Positions 9,100 to 17,622 of a stretch of 64,000 nt of DNA are shown here, one piece after another. Source of the DNA: an uncultured Clostridium sp. GTDB taxonomy: Bacteria > Bacillota > Clostridia > Clostridiales > Clostridiaceae. A model generated the notes under the pieces. The model was given only the letters and a program-made list of their open reading frames with translations, was not told where the DNA came from and searched no databases. Numbering within the stretch: position 1 is the stretch's first letter; each line of letters starts with the position of its first letter. The position numbers and the translations under genes are program-made. Location: the NCBI RefSeq assembly GCF_947039605.1, contig NZ_CAMQZG010000006.1, forward strand, positions 1-64,000, written 5' to 3'.

Positions 9100-9139
9100 A
9101 AATAAACAGCATACTAAAAAGTATGATGTTTATTTTTTT
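9100..9139 (-). terminator. Terminator of gadC copy 2
   Basis: AAATAAACAGCATACT and AGTATGATGTTTATTT, flanked by A and T runs, could work in both directions. Confidence 0.75.
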
Positions 9140-9141
9140 GA

Positions 9142-10566
9142 TTATTTATTATTTATTTTTATGTGATGTCTTCCATAAACTCCGTAGATTATGAAAGGTA
9201 TAGATATTACAACAACCCAAGCTACTAGTAATATTGTTACATATTCTTGAGGTTGTGAACCTGTTAATGAAGCAGGTGGTACAAATGATATTATTAAAGC
9301 TCCAATTGAAACTATAAAACCTACAACTGCTACTATTGTTTTACAAACTTTTCCACCTGGGATGTTGTAAGAACTTTTAAGCTCTGCATGATGATAAATT
9401 TTATTTAAGTAAGCTATGAAGAATAATAAATATCCAACAAGATAAATAACTACAGTTAATGACATTGATGTTAAGAATGACATATTACCACTTCCACCAC
9501 TACCAAATGTTAGTACTGCAAACCAGAAACTAACAACAAGAGCTTGTACTAATACTAAGTTAACAGGAATACCATTCTTATTTACTTTAGAAAATGCTTT
9601 TGGAAGTAAGCCTTGCTTTGCAGCAATATGAACTCCATGAGATGGACCAACTACCCAAGCACTAACTTCTGCGATAACTCCAACTGCGATCATAAATCCA
9701 AGTACTCTTACTGGCCATGTGGCAGTTGTGAAGAGTGCAAATATTACTGAGTAAGTTTGTACTACACCAGAACTTAGATTAAGTTGATCTACTGGAACAG
9801 CAGCAGCGATTGTAAGTCCACCAAGAGTATTAAGTACAATAGCAAGAACAACTAAAATTAACATTGCTAATGGATAATCTCTATTTGGATTTTTCATTTC
9901 ATGAACGTGTACAGCTGATGATTCAACTCCCATAAATCCTAAAATGAAGGATACAAAGACGACTAAGGTATTAGCATTAGCGAAATCAGGTACAAATGAT
10001 GCAGCATTAACTGTAACATGAACAGGATTTCCACTCATTACATAATAAAGACCAAGTAATAATAAGATTATAGCTGGTATTAATATACCTACAAAGAATC
10101 CTATTTTAGAAATAAGTGCTGTGTACTTAGTTCCACCAAATTGTGAGAATGTAAGTGCCCAGAATATTATTATCATTGTAGCAAATTTAATTGTTGGGTC
10201 AGTATTCATTGCTGGCCAATTAAATACATATGATAAAGCTCCTACAATGAAATAAAGCATAGGTGTAAATCCGACTGTGATTTCAAACCATTGGAAGAAT
10301 ATATGAGCAAACCCCCACATATTACCAAGTGAACTAGCTGTCCAAGTGAAAATTCCACCTTCTTCCCAGCCTTCTGTTGTAGCCATTTCAGCTGCACATA
10401 GAGCTACCGGTATGAACCATAAAAATCCACCGAAGATTAAGAAGAATGCTAAATGGAAACCAGATGTTGCAAATGTAGGATAACCATAAACGGTCATAAC
10501 CATAGTTGCTGTTATCGCAAAGAATCCTAATAGTGTTAATGATTTTTGATTACTTTTATCAGGCAT
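9142..10566 (-). CDS. gadC: GadC-type glutamate/GABA(Gln) antiporter, copy 2
   Basis: This 474-residue paralogue of copy 1 has the same membrane topology and also lacks the C-terminal plug. The start is set at MPDKSN (10566) because AAAGGAG lies just upstream; the frame extends six codons further without a second site. Residue 28 is Gly where copy 1 and E. coli GadC have Glu (VYGYPTF instead of VYEYPTF), next to a tyrosine in the substrate path. Other changes are mostly conservative. The DNA alternates stretches identical to copy 1 with stretches full of silent changes. The pair may differ in substrate or pH range. Confidence 0.92.
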   Translation of the reverse strand: MPDKSNQKSLTLLGFFAITATMVMTVYGYPTFATSGFHLAFFLIFGGFLWFIPVALCAAEMATTEGWEEGGIFTWTASSLGNMWGFAHIFFQWFEITVGFTPMLYFIVGALSYVFNWPAMNTDPTIKFATMIIIFWALTFSQFGGTKYTALISKIGFFVGILIPAIILLLLGLYYVMSGNPVHVTVNAASFVPDFANANTLVVFVSFILGFMGVESSAVHVHEMKNPNRDYPLAMLILVVLAIVLNTLGGLTIAAAVPVDQLNLSSGVVQTYSVIFALFTTATWPVRVLGFMIAVGVIAEVSAWVVGPSHGVHIAAKQGLLPKAFSKVNKNGIPVNLVLVQALVVSFWFAVLTFGSGGSGNMSFLTSMSLTVVIYLVGYLLFFIAYLNKIYHHAELKSSYNIPGGKVCKTIVAVVGFIVSIGALIISFVPPASLTGSQPQEYVTILLVAWVVVISIPFIIYGVYGRHHIKINNK

Positions 10567-11065
10567 AATAAAAACTCCTTTCAATTCGTTTGTACTTGGA
10601 TGTTTTTATTCAATTTAATTAATATGAAAAATTTAACCGAAAAATTTACCTTATTAATTAAATTTGTTTAGTCAATATTGAAAATAAATTTATAATTCCA
10701 AGAACTATCTAAGTATATATTGAAGGAAATATTCTATAAAATGACAAAAAAGGTTAAAATACAACAAAAAAAGGACAAAAATACAACTTAGAGGAGAATA
10801 ACTCCTGAATTCTTAGGTTTTCATAATATGTAAAATAGAAATTATTGGATTTGATTACAATTATTATAGTTTTTGTAATATTTAATGGAAAATACAATTA
10901 ATATTAATTTTAAAATGTGAAAATAAATAAAAAAGTTGCGAATCTAGTAAATTTTTTATTAAAGCTAATTTGTAATTTTAAAAATTTGATAATATAATCA
11001 GAAAAATAAGAGCTTAAACAAAAAGCTTAATTTTATAATTAAATAAAAGAAGAGAGTTGATATTT
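10567..11065. other. AT-rich divergent regulatory region, copy 2
   Basis: It is the counterpart of 7642-8448 and about 300 bases shorter. Similarity to copy 1 is confined to roughly 70 bases before gadC and about 60 bases before the 196-residue gene. A TATAAT at about 10990 is the likely -10 of the rightward gene. No coding frame is seen. Confidence 0.5.
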
Positions 11066-11656
11066 ATGAGCAATATAAAAACTATTATAATCACAAACAT
11101 GATTTTAATGGTAATCGGTATTATAGTATTTGTAATTGGATACAGAGATAGAAATAAATTTAGAGATATACTAGCAAAGAAACGTAATGCAGATGAGTTT
11201 GAAGAAATAATAAATCTTGGTTATGGAAATTTTGTGAAGCAGGTATTGTTTTTTAAGTTTATTCCATTGATGATATTTGCAGAAGTTATATTTAGTTATT
11301 TTTATGGATTAGATAAAACAACAATAACAGTACAAATTGTGAAACTTGCGATTGGAATAGGAGCTGGACTTATATATGCAGCATTCCAATGGAAATTTTA
11401 CAATAACTTAGTTGCAAGAAATATGGAAGCATTTAAGAAGTTTTCATTTATGTATATTTACATAATAGTTAATGGTGTTATTGCTTGGGGAATTATGATT
11501 GGTGTAGCAGTTTCATATATTCAAAATACTGATTTCTTATATGGACTTGCACAATTCTTATCATGGATAATGGCAGGATTATTCTTTGGCTTAGTTGATT
11601 GGAATAAATCAAGAGTTAGATTTGCGCATTACCTTGGAAAAAGAGCAAAAAGATAA
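11066..11656 (+). CDS. Membrane protein of unknown function, copy 2 (196 aa)
   Basis: This protein is nearly identical to the one at 8449-9039: only a handful of residues differ (such as V/I near the N-terminus, E/D at NTEFLYG, and V/A near the end). By eye I count about nine nucleotide differences in 591, with the central 430 or so bases the same, far fewer than between the flanking gadC copies. The ATG at 11066 is chosen over a TTG at 11057. The family is unknown. The near-identity suggests recent gene conversion or strong selection on sequence. Confidence 0.85.
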   Translation: MSNIKTIIITNMILMVIGIIVFVIGYRDRNKFRDILAKKRNADEFEEIINLGYGNFVKQVLFFKFIPLMIFAEVIFSYFYGLDKTTITVQIVKLAIGIGAGLIYAAFQWKFYNNLVARNMEAFKKFSFMYIYIIVNGVIAWGIMIGVAVSYIQNTDFLYGLAQFLSWIMAGLFFGLVDWNKSRVRFAHYLGKRAKR

Positions 11657-11659
11657 TTT

Positions 11660-11689
11660 AAAGCTTGGATGAAAATCCAAGCTTTTTTT
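11660..11689 (+). terminator. Terminator of membrane protein copy 2
   Basis: AAGCTTGGAT and ATCCAAGCTT, loop GAAA, seven T. Confidence 0.9.
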
Positions 11690-11712
11690 GCATCAAAATT
11701 AAATTTGGACGC

Positions 11713-11845
11713 AAAAAAAGACCTAGGCTTCCGTTACCTAGGTCTCTTGGTGAAAAGAAACATACAAGGTTCTGTTTAAGGGGGACAAATCCCTTGTATG
11801 TTCAATTTAAGGGGTAAAATTAAATTAGTGTTTTAGCTACGTTAC
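11713..11845 (-). ncRNA. Small RNA B of a twin pair, about 130 nt
   Basis: Read on the minus strand, this unit starts near GTAACGTAGC. It carries a single-stranded AAUUUUACCCCUUAAAUU, then a hairpin ACAUACAAGG / CCUUGUAUGU with the C-rich loop GUCCCCCUUA, then a terminator AGACCUAGG / CCUAGGUCU with a U run. The twin at 12067-12203 keeps the loop, the flanks and the terminator while both arms of the middle hairpin changed together. That is covariation expected of a functional RNA. Two CCCCUU motifs resemble the layout of RoxS/RsaE-type sRNAs. No open frame is present. Confidence 0.72.
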
Positions 11846-11846
11846 A

Positions 11847-11885
11847 TTTACTAATATAAACCACTTGTATGTCAGGTTTGTGACA
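11847..11885 (-). promoter_or_regulatory. Promoter and palindromic operator of small RNA B
   Basis: On the minus strand CTGACA (11870-11875) is the -35, with a weak -10 (AGTAAA or TAGTAA) 16-17 bases on. The -35 is part of TGTCA-N6-TGACA (11870-11885), which recurs at the twin promoter. The half-site layout matches Crp-family operators (TGTGA-N6-TCACA in E. coli CRP). Confidence 0.55.
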
Positions 11886-12066
11886 GAAGGCTAAAGTAAT
11901 TATAAAGTAATTATAAAGTAACCTATTTGTAAAAAATGAATAGTTAGATAGATTATGATAAAAGCAAGGATAAGGAGAGAGTATTAGAAAGCTATAGCTT
12001 GAAAGAATTTAAGTCAAAAAATAAATATGAATAAAATAAAGACAATATTAGTGGGAATGAGTGTAT
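11886..12066. other. Spacer between the twin small RNAs
   Basis: This spacer holds two direct copies of AGTAATTATAAA near 11900 and otherwise unremarkable AT-rich sequence. No coding frame with a ribosome binding site is seen. Confidence 0.4.
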
Positions 12067-12203
12067 AAAAAAAAGACCTAGGTTTCCGTTACCTAGGTCT
12101 ACTTGGTGAAAAGAAACAAACATTGGGATTTGTGTAAGGGGGACGAATCCCAATGTTTGTTCAATTTAAGGGGTAAAATTAAATTAGTGTTTTAGCTACG
12201 TTA
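12067..12203 (-). ncRNA. Small RNA A of a twin pair, about 137 nt
   Basis: It has the same architecture as its twin: conserved 5' region with AAUUUUACCCCUUAAAUU, a long hairpin (ACAAACAUUGGGAUU pairing with AAUCCCAAUGUUUGU) that presents the loop CGUCCCCCUUAC, a short linker, and a terminator AGACCUAGG / CCUAGGUCU (12074-12100) with eight U. It has a near-perfect promoter. C-rich loops of this kind commonly pair with ribosome binding sites in Gram-positive bacteria. The stretch AAUUUUACCCC is exactly complementary to GGGGUAAAAUU in front of the aconitase gene at 42728. Confidence 0.78.
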
Positions 12204-12205
12204 CT

Positions 12206-12247
12206 TATATAAATATACAGTAACAATATGTCAATAATATGACATAT
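12206..12247 (-). promoter_or_regulatory. Promoter and palindromic operator of small RNA A
   Basis: On the minus strand a perfect TTGACA (12229-12234) is 17 bases from TATATA (12206-12211). The perfect inverted repeat ATATGTCA-N6-TGACATAT (12226-12247) overlaps the -35. The Crp-family gene ends 35 bases away. Binding over the -35 would be expected to repress. Confidence 0.68.
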
Positions 12248-12281
12248 TTGAATAAATAATGAACAGAATGATTTTTAATTA

Positions 12282-12956
12282 TCAAATAAATTCTTCTAGT
12301 CTTTCTATATCTTTTATGAAAATTTCTTTTCTATTATATTCTATAAGACCCTCTAATTTCATTTTTATAAGTTCTCTTGATAATGAAGGTCTTCTAACAC
12401 CAAGTTTTTCGGACCATTCTTTTTTAGTCATGTGTGTAGTGATTGTTGTATCTTGAGTTTGATTATATTTTGTAACAAGGAAATGAGCTATCATTTCTCT
12501 TAAAGATTTCATACTAACTTGTTTTAATTTTGAGTTAAGTATTAATGCTTTATTTGAGAATAATCTTAAAAGTTCTTTAAGGAAAGTTTCATTGCTTGTA
12601 CAAAGTTTAAATATGCAATCTTTTTTTATATGTATTACAGTACACTTCTCTTTTGCTACTATTGACATAGGGTATAGATGTCTATCGCCAAAAAGTAAAG
12701 CTTCACCAAAGCTATTGCCTGTTTCAAATGATGAAACTATAAGGATGTTACCATGTGAGTCAAGTTTTTGTAGTTCAACTTTTCCTTCTAATATTATGCT
12801 TAGGTGTTCACAATCTTCTTCTTCTATAAATAGAACATCTTCTGCTTTATATGATTTTATAAAATACTCATTTGAGCTTTTTAGTTTTTGTAATTCTTCA
12901 TCTGAAAAACTAGCAAAAAGTTTTGACTCTTTTAAATTTTCAAAATAAGTCATCAT
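12282..12956 (-). CDS. Crp/Fnr-family transcription regulator
   Basis: The 224-residue protein has an N-terminal cyclic-nucleotide-type beta barrel (about 10-125, with ILEGKVELQK and a GNSFGEALLFG turn) and a C-terminal winged helix (about 150-215, EWSEKLGVRRPSLSRELIKM as recognition region). The FGE at the phosphate-binding turn is retained, but the RxS that binds cAMP is not obvious. I see no N-terminal Fe-S cysteine cluster of the Fnr type. Start: ATG at 12956 or 12953; the ribosome binding site is weak (GGTGA). Twin small RNA genes with TGTCA-N6-TGACA sites lie directly downstream and are plausible targets. Confidence 0.9.
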   Translation of the reverse strand: MMTYFENLKESKLFASFSDEELQKLKSSNEYFIKSYKAEDVLFIEEEDCEHLSIILEGKVELQKLDSHGNILIVSSFETGNSFGEALLFGDRHLYPMSIVAKEKCTVIHIKKDCIFKLCTSNETFLKELLRLFSNKALILNSKLKQVSMKSLREMIAHFLVTKYNQTQDTTITTHMTKKEWSEKLGVRRPSLSRELIKMKLEGLIEYNRKEIFIKDIERLEEFI

Positions 12957-13097
12957 GTTAAGTCACCGCTTTCTTAAAATTATATGAAATAAACCTTTAT
13001 TTATGGTAATACATTGTTTAATTATATACAATAGAAATATCAAATAAAGCTAAAATATTCATAAACTTTAAGAAAAGAGAGGAAGTGTAGTAAATAT

Positions 13098-14615
13098 ATG
13101 CCATATATAGTGGGGGCTTTAATAGGAGCTATAATCGGATACTTTACAAACTGGTTAGCTATTAAAATGCTATTTAAGCCACATACAGAAAAAAGAATTG
13201 CAGGTATGAAAGTACCTTTTACACCAGGTCTTATTCCAAAAGAGAAGACTAGAATTGCAAAAAGTGTTGCACAGAGTGTAGGAGAACATCTTATAAATCA
13301 GGAAAGTATAGGTAAAACTCTTAATAAACCAGAGGTAAAGGATAAGGTAAAATCAGCACTTGATGATAAAGCGTTGCAGATTTTAGAGAAAGAAGGAACA
13401 CTTGAGGAAAGACTTAGAGATATGTTTAAGGAATCTTATAGTGAAAAAGAGATAATAATAGAAGAAAAAATTTATAGTAAGACTATGTCTATTATAGAAG
13501 ATAAAGAAAAACAGAATAAATTAGCTGGTATTGCTACTAATTTTATAAAAAATAAATTAGCACAAGAGCCAAGTTTGATAATAAAATGTTTAGAAAAAGC
13601 AGATCTTAAATTGATTGTGGATAAGATTTCAAAAAATATAGATTCGCAGTCTTCAACAGAGCTTATTGCTGAAAATATAGATAAAATTATTGATAATTTA
13701 GAGGCTAGTGATAAAACAGTTAAAGATTATATTCCAACTAGAGCTTTTGATGCTGTAGAAAAGATGGTTTATGATAATAAAGAAGTTATTATCAAAGAAA
13801 TTTGTGATACTTTAAAAAATCCAGATGTTAGTGACAAGATTAAAAAGGCTATTTTAGGTAAAGTTCTTGGTGGACTTGGTGGTATGATAGCTATGTTTGT
13901 TAGTGTTGATGGAATTTATGATAAGTTTGTTGTTTCAGTAGAAGAGTATCTTGAAGAACCAGAAAATGCAGATGAGTTGTGTAAATATATTGTTTCTTAT
14001 ATTAATAAACTTGCAGGTAGTAATATATCTGATGTTATTAAAAAACTTCCAGCAGGAATTAGTGTAGACCTTGCAGTATCTTTATCTGATAAGATAGGCG
14101 GACTTTTAACTGATGGAAATAATATAGAGAAGTTAAGAGCAAAGCTTATTAGTTTTGTGTCAGAGTGTAAGTCATATGATGAGCTTATAGTTAAGTTTGA
14201 TGCAGATTATGAGGTTAGAATAAATGGGCTTGTGGCAACTGCAATTGAGAAACTTGCGCAAAGTGAGGATATTAAGTCTGGTCTTAGAGTAGCTATTAAG
14301 GCTGCTAAGACAGAACTTTTATCATATGAAATAAATAAGGATGATAATAGTAAAAAAGAAATAATTACAGGTATTGATGGATTATTTGAAACTAACTATG
14401 AGAAGTTTATAGAGAATGATTTACAAGGTGTTATTGAACTTATTGATATTCAGAGCATTGTAGAGGAACAAATTAATGCTTTTGAGGTTGATGAGGCTGA
14501 AAAGATAATTCTTGGTATAGCTAGTAAAGAACTTAGTGCAATTACATGGCTTGGAGCTGTTCTTGGTGCAATACTTGGTATTTTATCACCACTTTTGTCA
14601 AGTCTTTATATGTAA
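13098..14615 (+). CDS. DUF445 family membrane protein
   Basis: The 505-residue protein begins with a membrane segment and the typical DUF445 start (GALIGAIIGYFTNWLAIKMLF, then PFTPGLIPKEK). A long charged alpha-helical middle follows, and it ends in a second hydrophobic segment (LGAVLGAILGILSPLLSSL). The family is widespread in Firmicutes (YheB-like) and its role is not established. The ATG follows AGAGAGGAAG. It reads away from the Crp gene and is a single-gene unit with its own terminator. Confidence 0.9.
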   Translation: MPYIVGALIGAIIGYFTNWLAIKMLFKPHTEKRIAGMKVPFTPGLIPKEKTRIAKSVAQSVGEHLINQESIGKTLNKPEVKDKVKSALDDKALQILEKEGTLEERLRDMFKESYSEKEIIIEEKIYSKTMSIIEDKEKQNKLAGIATNFIKNKLAQEPSLIIKCLEKADLKLIVDKISKNIDSQSSTELIAENIDKIIDNLEASDKTVKDYIPTRAFDAVEKMVYDNKEVIIKEICDTLKNPDVSDKIKKAILGKVLGGLGGMIAMFVSVDGIYDKFVVSVEEYLEEPENADELCKYIVSYINKLAGSNISDVIKKLPAGISVDLAVSLSDKIGGLLTDGNNIEKLRAKLISFVSECKSYDELIVKFDADYEVRINGLVATAIEKLAQSEDIKSGLRVAIKAAKTELLSYEINKDDNSKKEIITGIDGLFETNYEKFIENDLQGVIELIDIQSIVEEQINAFEVDEAEKIILGIASKELSAITWLGAVLGAILGILSPLLSSLYM

Positions 14616-14650
14616 TAAAATTTTTAGAAATATGATATATTAATAATAGT

Positions 14651-14684
14651 AGAGTTCAAGGTATGTTAACCTTGAACTCTTTTT
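14651..14684 (+). terminator. Terminator of the DUF445 gene
   Basis: AGAGTTCAAGG and CCTTGAACTCT with a T run. Confidence 0.9.
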
Positions 14685-14720
14685 AATTTAATTTTAAGAA
14701 AAGATACAGGAGGAAAATTT

Positions 14721-15497
14721 ATGTTTGATTATAAAATTTTTGATTCACATGCTCACTATAATTCAGAGCAGTATGATGAGGACAGAAATGAAGTTATAGA
14801 AAGAATTAAGGAAAATAGAGTTATAGGTGTTATGAATTGTGGGACAGATGTTGCAAGTTCAAAGGACACAGTAGCTTTGTGTGAGAAGTATGATATTTTT
14901 TATGGAGCTGTTGGAGTACATCCATCGGATGCATTTAATGTTGATGATAAGATGATGAGCGAGATAGAAGAACTTGCAAGTCATCCAAAGATTAAAGCTA
15001 TTGGTGAGGTTGGACTAGATTATTACTGGGAAGAAAATCCATCAAGAGAAGAACAAAAAGCTACTTTTAGAAAACATTTAGAACTAGCAAAAAAACTTAA
15101 CATGCCAATTATTATTCATGATAGAGATGCTCATCAAGATACTTTAGAAATAATGAAGGAATATCCAGATGTAATTGGGGTTGTTCATTGTTTTTCTGGT
15201 TCAGCAGAGATGGCAGCAGAATGTCTTAAATTAGGATATTATATCGGAATTACTGGTGTTGTAACTTTTAAAAATGCTAAAAAAATTATAGATGTTGTCG
15301 AAGTAGTGCCTATGGATAGACTTTTAGTAGAAACAGATGCGCCGTTTATGTCACCAGTACCTAAGAGAGGGAAGCGAAATGAATCTAGTTATGTAGAGTA
15401 TGTAATAGAAAAAATTGCTGAGATAAAAGGTATAACTTCTGTGGAAGTTAGTGAGAAAACTATAGAAAATACTAAAAAATTATTTAACATTGTGTAA
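14721..15497 (+). CDS. tatD: TatD family metal-dependent hydrolase
   Basis: The 258-residue TIM-barrel deoxyribonuclease-type hydrolase has the metal ligands visible: DSHAH at the N-terminus, GEVGLDYYW, IHDRDAH, VHCFSG and ETDAPF. The ATG follows AGGAGG. Its place before yabE, rnmV and rsmA matches yabD in the Bacillus metS-yabD-yabE-rnmV-ksgA block, so the gene order is ancestral even though metG is now separated from it. Confidence 0.95.
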   Translation: MFDYKIFDSHAHYNSEQYDEDRNEVIERIKENRVIGVMNCGTDVASSKDTVALCEKYDIFYGAVGVHPSDAFNVDDKMMSEIEELASHPKIKAIGEVGLDYYWEENPSREEQKATFRKHLELAKKLNMPIIIHDRDAHQDTLEIMKEYPDVIGVVHCFSGSAEMAAECLKLGYYIGITGVVTFKNAKKIIDVVEVVPMDRLLVETDAPFMSPVPKRGKRNESSYVEYVIEKIAEIKGITSVEVSEKTIENTKKLFNIV

Positions 15498-15593
15498 AAT
15501 TTGTATAAATTAAGTATAGTTGTAATAAATAAGTAATAAATATAATCTTATATAGAATATAGGAATTACTTGTTTGTGCATATTAGCATATTT

Positions 15594-15636
15594 GACTGCT
15601 CTATACTAGCAATAGAGCTAGTTAGGGCAGTTTTTA
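15594..15636 (+). terminator. Terminator after tatD
   Basis: An interrupted stem (ACTGCTCTA with TTAGGGCAGT, inner CTAG pairing) is followed by five T. Confidence 0.6.
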
Positions 15637-15799
15637 TATTCCTAAAATTTTTGCTAGAAAAGGAAACTATTGTTTGGAAAATTATAAAAGGTTTACATTG
15701 AAAATCTTTAATTACTTTTGTAATATTTTTGTAAGATATTTGACACAAATTGGAAAGTATTATATAATTCAGAAATAAGAATGCCAAAGGGAGGCTATT

Positions 15800-16891
15800 A
15801 TGGGGGACAAGTTAAAACACTTAAGAGACCACTTCTTTGACAGTCCAAAAAAGAAAGTTATAGCAATAGTATCAGGGCTAGCGATTGTAGGAATAGGCTT
15901 TAGTGTAATTTATAAACCAATACAAATAAAAGTTGGGGATAAAATTATCAAAACTTCTACAATTATGGGGACTGTACAAGAGGTTTTAGAGAAAAATGAA
16001 ATAGCTCTAGATCAAAAGGATAAAGTAGTACCAGCATTAAATAGTAAATTAGCAAAAGGTTCAGTTATAAAAGTTACAAAGGCACAAGAAGTAGTACTAC
16101 TAGCTGATGGAAAAGAAAGAACACTTAAAACAGCAGAAGCTTTAGTAGAAGATCTTTTAATTGCAGAAGGGGTAAAACTTGATGAAGATGATAGAGTTAT
16201 ACCAGATATGGATGAAAAGGTAGTAAAGGGTCAAAAGATTGAAGTAATTAGAGTAGAAGAGAAATTAGTTAAAGAAAACGAAGATATAGAATTTGAAGTT
16301 ACGGTGAAAAACAATAAGAATTTAGATAAATCTGTTAAGAAAACTGTTCAAGAAGGTGAACTTGGTAAAAGAGAAATCACAGCTAGAATAGTTTTTGAAA
16401 ATGGTAAGCAAATTGGTAAAGAAATTGTATCTGAAAAGGTTGTTTCTGAGCCTAAGAACAAAGTTATTGAACAAGGTACTAAGGAAAAAGTAGTTACACC
16501 TTCTAGAGGACCAAGTTCAAGTAACAATAATAATAGTGGAAATAGTAATAGTGGAAATAGTAATAGTGGTGGTGGAAGTGCAGTAGCACCTTCTTCTGGA
16601 AAAACTATGATTATGGAATCAACTGCATATTACCAAGGAAGCGTTACTGCTACTGGGACAAAGCCAAAGAGAAATCCAGGTGGTCTTAGTACGGTTGCTG
16701 TAGACCCAAGAGTGATACCTCTAGGTTCAAAGCTTTACATTGAAGGTTATGGTTATGCTATAGCTGAGGATACAGGTGGTGCTATTAAAGGAAACATAGT
16801 TGATGTGTTTTTAAATACATCACAAGAGTGTATAAACTGGGGAAGAAGAAATATCAAGGTAACGATAGTTGCATACCCAGGTCAATGGTAA
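15800..16891 (+). CDS. yabE: YabE-like exported protein: DUF348, G5 and 3D domains
   Basis: The 363-residue cell-wall protein has a cytoplasmic basic start and one membrane anchor (about 18-38). Two DUF348 repeats (about 40-95 and 96-150) are followed by a G5 domain (about 150-230), a Ser/Asn/Gly-rich linker with SGNSN repeats (about 235-265), and a C-terminal 3D domain with DTGGAIKG and DVF Asp residues (about 270-363). Proteins of this form (RpfB, YabE, YocH) act on peptidoglycan. The ATG follows GGGAGG. Conserved place between tatD and rnmV. Confidence 0.93.
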   Translation: MGDKLKHLRDHFFDSPKKKVIAIVSGLAIVGIGFSVIYKPIQIKVGDKIIKTSTIMGTVQEVLEKNEIALDQKDKVVPALNSKLAKGSVIKVTKAQEVVLLADGKERTLKTAEALVEDLLIAEGVKLDEDDRVIPDMDEKVVKGQKIEVIRVEEKLVKENEDIEFEVTVKNNKNLDKSVKKTVQEGELGKREITARIVFENGKQIGKEIVSEKVVSEPKNKVIEQGTKEKVVTPSRGPSSSNNNNSGNSNSGNSNSGGGSAVAPSSGKTMIMESTAYYQGSVTATGTKPKRNPGGLSTVAVDPRVIPLGSKLYIEGYGYAIAEDTGGAIKGNIVDVFLNTSQECINWGRRNIKVTIVAYPGQW

Positions 16892-16898
16892 AGAATTC

Positions 16899-16937
16899 AA
16901 AGGTTGTTCTAATTAAGTTTAGGACAACCTTTTTTTA
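16899..16937 (+). terminator. Terminator of yabE
   Basis: AAAGGTTGT and ACAACCTTT with seven T. Confidence 0.9.
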
Positions 16938-17042
16938 TCTAATATATTAATGTAGGTAAAAACTTGCATACATTATACATAAGATTTAAAATAGAACTAT
17001 TAATTGTTTAGGTAAAACTAACAAAAGAAAGGGAGATTAACC

Positions 17043-17594
17043 TTGATTAAAGAAGTTATAGTAGTAGAAGGTAGAGATGACATCACAGCAGTTAAAAGAG
17101 CAATTGATGCAGAACTTATAGCTGTTGGTGGATTTGGAATAAACAGAGCAGTTTTAGAGAGGATTAAAGAAGCTCAAAAAAGAAAGGGCGTTATTGTTTT
17201 AACTGACCCTGACTTTGCAGGCGAAAAGATTAGAAGTATTATTAGAAAAAGAGTTCCTGATGCAAAACATGCTTATATATCTAGAGAAGATGGTACTAGA
17301 GCAAAAGATGGTAATATAGGTGTTGAAAATGCCTGCCCAGAAGTTATCATAAGAGCTTTAGAAGAAGCTAAAATAACTCTTGAAGAAAAAAGAGAAGAGT
17401 TTGAACTTACAGATTTAGTTTTCTTTAAATTATCAGTAGATTCAAGAGCTAAAGAAAGAAGAGAATTATTAGGCAAAGAACTTTCTATTGGTTATGGTAA
17501 TGCTAATCAACTTTTAAGTAGACTTAATAATTACGGTGTTACAAAAGAAGAGTTTGTTAGTGCTATGAAAAATGTAGAAGAAAAAATAAAATAA
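17043..17594 (+). CDS. rnmV: Ribonuclease M5
   Basis: This Toprim nuclease matures the 5S rRNA precursor. The 183-residue length is normal. The Toprim motif EGRDD (about residues 9-13) and the TDPDFAG acidic motif (about 58-64) are intact, followed by GVENA. The start is TTG at 17043 behind AAGGGAG. It lies 28 bases before rsmA, so the two are probably co-transcribed, as in Bacillus. Confidence 0.95.
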   Translation: MIKEVIVVEGRDDITAVKRAIDAELIAVGGFGINRAVLERIKEAQKRKGVIVLTDPDFAGEKIRSIIRKRVPDAKHAYISREDGTRAKDGNIGVENACPEVIIRALEEAKITLEEKREEFELTDLVFFKLSVDSRAKERRELLGKELSIGYGNANQLLSRLNNYGVTKEEFVSAMKNVEEKIK

Positions 17595-17622
17595 ATTAAC
17601 ACATTTAGGAGAAAAAGATTAT

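Noticed and set aside
11700..12260. CRISPR array or transposon ends formed by the two repeated units
   Set aside because: There are only two copies, each with promoter and terminator; no regular spacers, target duplications or transposase are seen.
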